Source: Rubrivivax sp. (GTDB taxonomy: Bacteria > Pseudomonadota > Gammaproteobacteria > Burkholderiales > Burkholderiaceae_C). Taken from it: DNA of 64,000 bases. This document shows positions 61,848 through 64,000 of the stretch, piece after piece. How positions within the stretch are numbered: position 1 is the stretch's first letter; every line of letters starts with the position of its first letter. A program made the translations under genes and the position numbers. Under the pieces are notes generated by a model that saw nothing but the letters and a program-made list of their open reading frames with translations, searched no databases and was not told the DNA's origin. Location of the stretch: NCBI GenBank assembly GCA_016789955.1, contig JAEUPB010000079.1, positions 1 to 64,000 on the forward strand, read 5' to 3'.

Positions 61848-63016
61848 AGATCACGATGAACCGACCCTGGCACCGCCTCGCGCAGTCCGTCTCGGCAGGT
61901 GCCGCGTTGCTGGCCACCCGCGCGGCGCTGGCCGTCAACGACCTCCCGGGCGGGCCGGCCGTGCGCCAGCTGGACCTGCACCCGCCGGTGACCAAGATCG
62001 CCGAGCAGCAGCACTGGCTGCACAACTTCATGCTGATCGTCTGCCTCGTGATCTTCGTGGCGGTGTTCGGCGTGATGTTCTATTCCATCCTGAAGCACCG
62101 CAAGTCGGTGGGCCACAAGTCCGCCAACTTCCACGAGAGCGTGGCGGTCGAGATCGCCTGGACGATCGTGCCGTTCGTGATCGTGATCGCCATGGGCGCG
62201 ATGGCCACGCGCACGGTGGTGGCCCAGAAGGACACGACCAACGCCGACCTCACGATCAAGGCCACCGGCTACCAGTGGAAGTGGGGCTACGACTACCTCA
62301 AGGGCGAGGGCGAAGGCATCGGCTTCCTGTCGACGCTGGACTACGCGCACCGCGAGATGTCCGAGATGGGCAAGCCCGCCGGTGACGACTACCTGCTGAA
62401 GGTCGACAACCCGCTGGTCGTGCCGGTGGACCGCAAGGTCCGCATCATCACGACTGCCAACGACGTGATCCACGCCTGGATGGTGCCGTCGCTGGGCGTC
62501 AAGCAGGACGCGATCCCCGGCTTCGTGCGCGACACCTGGTTCCGCGCAGAGAAGACCGGCGACTTCTACGGACAGTGCGCCGAGCTGTGCGGCAAGGAGC
62601 ACGCCTACATGCCGATCCACGTGAAGGTGCTGAGCCAGGCCGACTACGCGAAGTGGGTCGAGGGCAAGAAGAAGGAGATGGCCGCTGCGGCCGACGACCC
62701 GAACAAGGTCTGGAAGCTCGAGGACCTGGTCGCCCGCGGCGAGAAGGTCTACGCGTCCAATTGCGCCGCCTGCCATCGCCCCGACGGCAAGGGTGCGGGC
62801 CCGATCAAGCCGCTCGACGGCAGCGAGATCGTGCTGAACGACCCGGCCCGGCAGATCCAGATCGTGCTGGGCGGCGCGGCCAACGGCGCCATGCCTGCAT
62901 GGAAGCAGCTGTCGGACACCGAGCTCGCGGCCGTGATCACCTACACGAAGAACTCGTGGAGCAACAAGACCGGCAAGCTGGTGCAGCCTGCCGAGATCGT
63001 CGCCGCCCGCAAGTAA
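61844..63016 (+). CDS. coxB: Cytochrome c oxidase subunit II with fused cytochrome c
   Basis: CuA-containing subunit II, 390 aa. A signal-like helix is followed by two membrane helices (FMLIVCLVIFVAVFGVMFYSI and VEIAWTIVPFVIVIAMGAM). The CuA domain has WSxW-like YQWKWGYDY, HAWMVPSLGVKQDAIPG and the ligand loop CAELCGKEHAYM. A C-terminal class I cytochrome c domain (from ~residue 285) has CAACH near residue 307 and the Met in GAMPAW. This is a caa3-like layout. It starts at the ATG at 61844, which overlaps DUF2244; the ATG at 61856 is an alternative. Confidence 0.95.
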   Translation: MKITMNRPWHRLAQSVSAGAALLATRAALAVNDLPGGPAVRQLDLHPPVTKIAEQQHWLHNFMLIVCLVIFVAVFGVMFYSILKHRKSVGHKSANFHESVAVEIAWTIVPFVIVIAMGAMATRTVVAQKDTTNADLTIKATGYQWKWGYDYLKGEGEGIGFLSTLDYAHREMSEMGKPAGDDYLLKVDNPLVVPVDRKVRIITTANDVIHAWMVPSLGVKQDAIPGFVRDTWFRAEKTGDFYGQCAELCGKEHAYMPIHVKVLSQADYAKWVEGKKKEMAAAADDPNKVWKLEDLVARGEKVYASNCAACHRPDGKGAGPIKPLDGSEIVLNDPARQIQIVLGGAANGAMPAWKQLSDTELAAVITYTKNSWSNKTGKLVQPAEIVAARK

Positions 63017-63035
63017 GCCACCCAGGAACCCCTCC

Positions 63036-64000
63036 ATGAGCGCAGTTCTCGACCACGGCCACGGGCACGCCGACGATCACGCCCACGACCATCCCCATGG
63101 GTGGCGCCGCTGGCTGTTCGCCACGAACCACAAGGACATCGGCACGATGTACCTGTTGTTCAGCTTCACGATGCTGATGTTCGGCGGCGTGCTGGCACTG
63201 GGCATCCGGGCCGAGCTGTTCCAGCCGGGCCTGCAGTTCGTCAACCCGGAGCTGTTCAACCAGCTCACGACGATGCACGGCGTGATCATGGTGTTCGGCG
63301 CCATCATGCCGGCGTTCGTGGGCTTCGCGAACTGGATGATCCCGCTGCAGATCGGCGCGGCCGACATGGCCTTCGCGCGGATGAACAACCTGAGCTTCTG
63401 GCTGCTCATCCCCGCCGCGCTGATGATCGTGATGTCGTTCTTCGTGCCGGGCGGCGCGCCGTCGGCGGGCTGGACGCTCTACGCGCCGCTGACGCTGCAG
63501 ATGGGCATGTCGATGGACATGGCGATCTTCGCGCTGCACATCATGGGCGCCAGCTCGATCATGGGCTCGATCAACATCATCGTCACGATCCTGAACATGC
63601 GCGCGCCGGGCATGACGCTGATGAAGATGCCGCTGTTCGCCTGGACGTGGCTGATCACCGCGTACCTGCTGATCGCGGTGATGCCGGTGCTGGCCGGCGC
63701 GATCACGATGACGCTGACCGACCGCCACTTCGGGACGACGTTCTTCAATCCGGCCGGCGGCGGCGACCCGATCATGTACCAGCACATCTTCTGGTTCTTC
63801 GGGCACCCCGAGGTCTACATCATGATCCTGCCGGCGTTCGGGATCGTCAGCGCGATCATCCCGGCGTTCGCCCGCAAGCGGCTGTTCGGCTACACCTCGA
63901 TGGTCTACGCGACGGCGTCGATCGCGATCCTGTCGTTCATCGTGTGGGCTCACCACATGTACACGACCGGCATGCCGGTCACGGGCCAGCTGTTCTTCAT
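63036..64000 (+). CDS. coxA: Cytochrome c oxidase subunit I, 5' part
   Basis: Haem-copper oxidase subunit I; the first 321 residues are visible and the gene runs off the right edge. A His/Asp-rich N-terminus (DHGHGHADDHAHDHPHGW) precedes WLFATNHKDIGTMYLLFSF. The haem a ligand His is in TTMHGVIMVFGAIMPAFVGFANWMIPLQ; the CuB and Tyr loop is WFFGHPEVYIMILPAFGI; and HHMYTTGMP is reached at the edge. It is the aa3 (A-type) family. SD AGGAACCCC lies before the ATG, 19 bases after coxB. Confidence 0.97.
   Translation, partial: MSAVLDHGHGHADDHAHDHPHGWRRWLFATNHKDIGTMYLLFSFTMLMFGGVLALGIRAELFQPGLQFVNPELFNQLTTMHGVIMVFGAIMPAFVGFANWMIPLQIGAADMAFARMNNLSFWLLIPAALMIVMSFFVPGGAPSAGWTLYAPLTLQMGMSMDMAIFALHIMGASSIMGSINIIVTILNMRAPGMTLMKMPLFAWTWLITAYLLIAVMPVLAGAITMTLTDRHFGTTFFNPAGGGDPIMYQHIFWFFGHPEVYIMILPAFGIVSAIIPAFARKRLFGYTSMVYATASIAILSFIVWAHHMYTTGMPVTGQLFF

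Overview
The window is about 64 kb of very GC-rich bacterial chromosome. It is densely packed, with frequent 4-base ATGA/GTGA gene overlaps. Gene order and protein families point to a betaproteobacterium of the order Burkholderiales, probably near the Rubrivivax/Leptothrix/Methylibium group. The markers used are lepA-lepB-rnc-era-recO-pdxJ-acpS-nagZ, rne/rluC, rubredoxin-pilGHIJ-chpA, yqgE-ruvX-pyrR-pyrB-pyrC', and DUF2244-coxB-coxA. The order-level placement is inferred from recognised families and synteny, not from a search. I see no tRNA, rRNA, CRISPR array, insertion sequence or prophage. This is mostly core chromosome with a few accessory genes.

Layout. (1) 1-6737: translation, secretion, RNA-processing and cofactor operon (lepA end, lepB, DUF4845, rnc, era, recO, pdxJ, acpS, nagZ). 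(2) 6787-11195: RNase E on the minus strand with a ~0.5 kb leader, divergent from rluC. (3) 11192-15065: HAD phosphatase, Rieske protein, S49 protease, phosphatidylserine decarboxylase, EamA transporter. (4) 15084-19620: accessory-looking genes: a seven-helix membrane AraC-type regulator, a secreted alpha/beta hydrolase, a lysine-rich exported peptide, a BON-LysM protein and a PQQ-type sugar dehydrogenase with a PEP-CTERM-like tail. (5) 19802-24214: homogentisate dioxygenase, a two-subunit molybdenum hydroxylase, then a perfect 20-bp palindrome placed like an activator site in front of a 67-aa unknown gene. (6) 24236-28435, minus strand: DUF2796 / ABC ATPase / MacB-like permease / DUF3299 / AI-2E permease, a likely metal-linked cassette. 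(7) 28552-37725: 5'-nucleotidase, M16 protease, small acetyltransferase, acyl-CoA ligase, rsmE, hemL, thiD.

(8) 37898-49854: a rubredoxin gene leads into the complete Pil-Chp chemosensory system for type IV pili. It comprises PilG, PilH, PilI, PilJ and a 2303-residue ChpA with three clear Hpt domains, a CheA core and a receiver domain. A GAF-like/GGDEF diguanylate cyclase follows. (9) 49673-55959: photolyase (minus strand, reading into the cyclase gene), then yqgE-ruvX-pyrR-pyrB-pyrC'-plsC. The dihydroorotase homologue lacks its metal-binding histidines, so it is expected to be a structural partner of PyrB. (10) 55966-59607: gpmA, rhodanese, grxC, secB, gpsA, trmL. (11) 59614-64000: comF divergent from a BioC-like methyltransferase, then DUF2244, coxB with a fused cytochrome c domain, and the start of coxA.

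The most unusual signals are these: (a) at least five genes whose -10 hexamer ends 7-8 bases before the start codon with no Shine-Dalgarno sequence, which suggests leaderless mRNAs; (b) the palindrome and its 67-aa gene; (c) the DUF2796-ABC-DUF3299 cassette with an added AI-2E permease; (d) the PEP-CTERM-like PQQ dehydrogenase; (e) the photolyase C-terminal read-through antisense to the cyclase gene. I found no complete system that I would call new with confidence.
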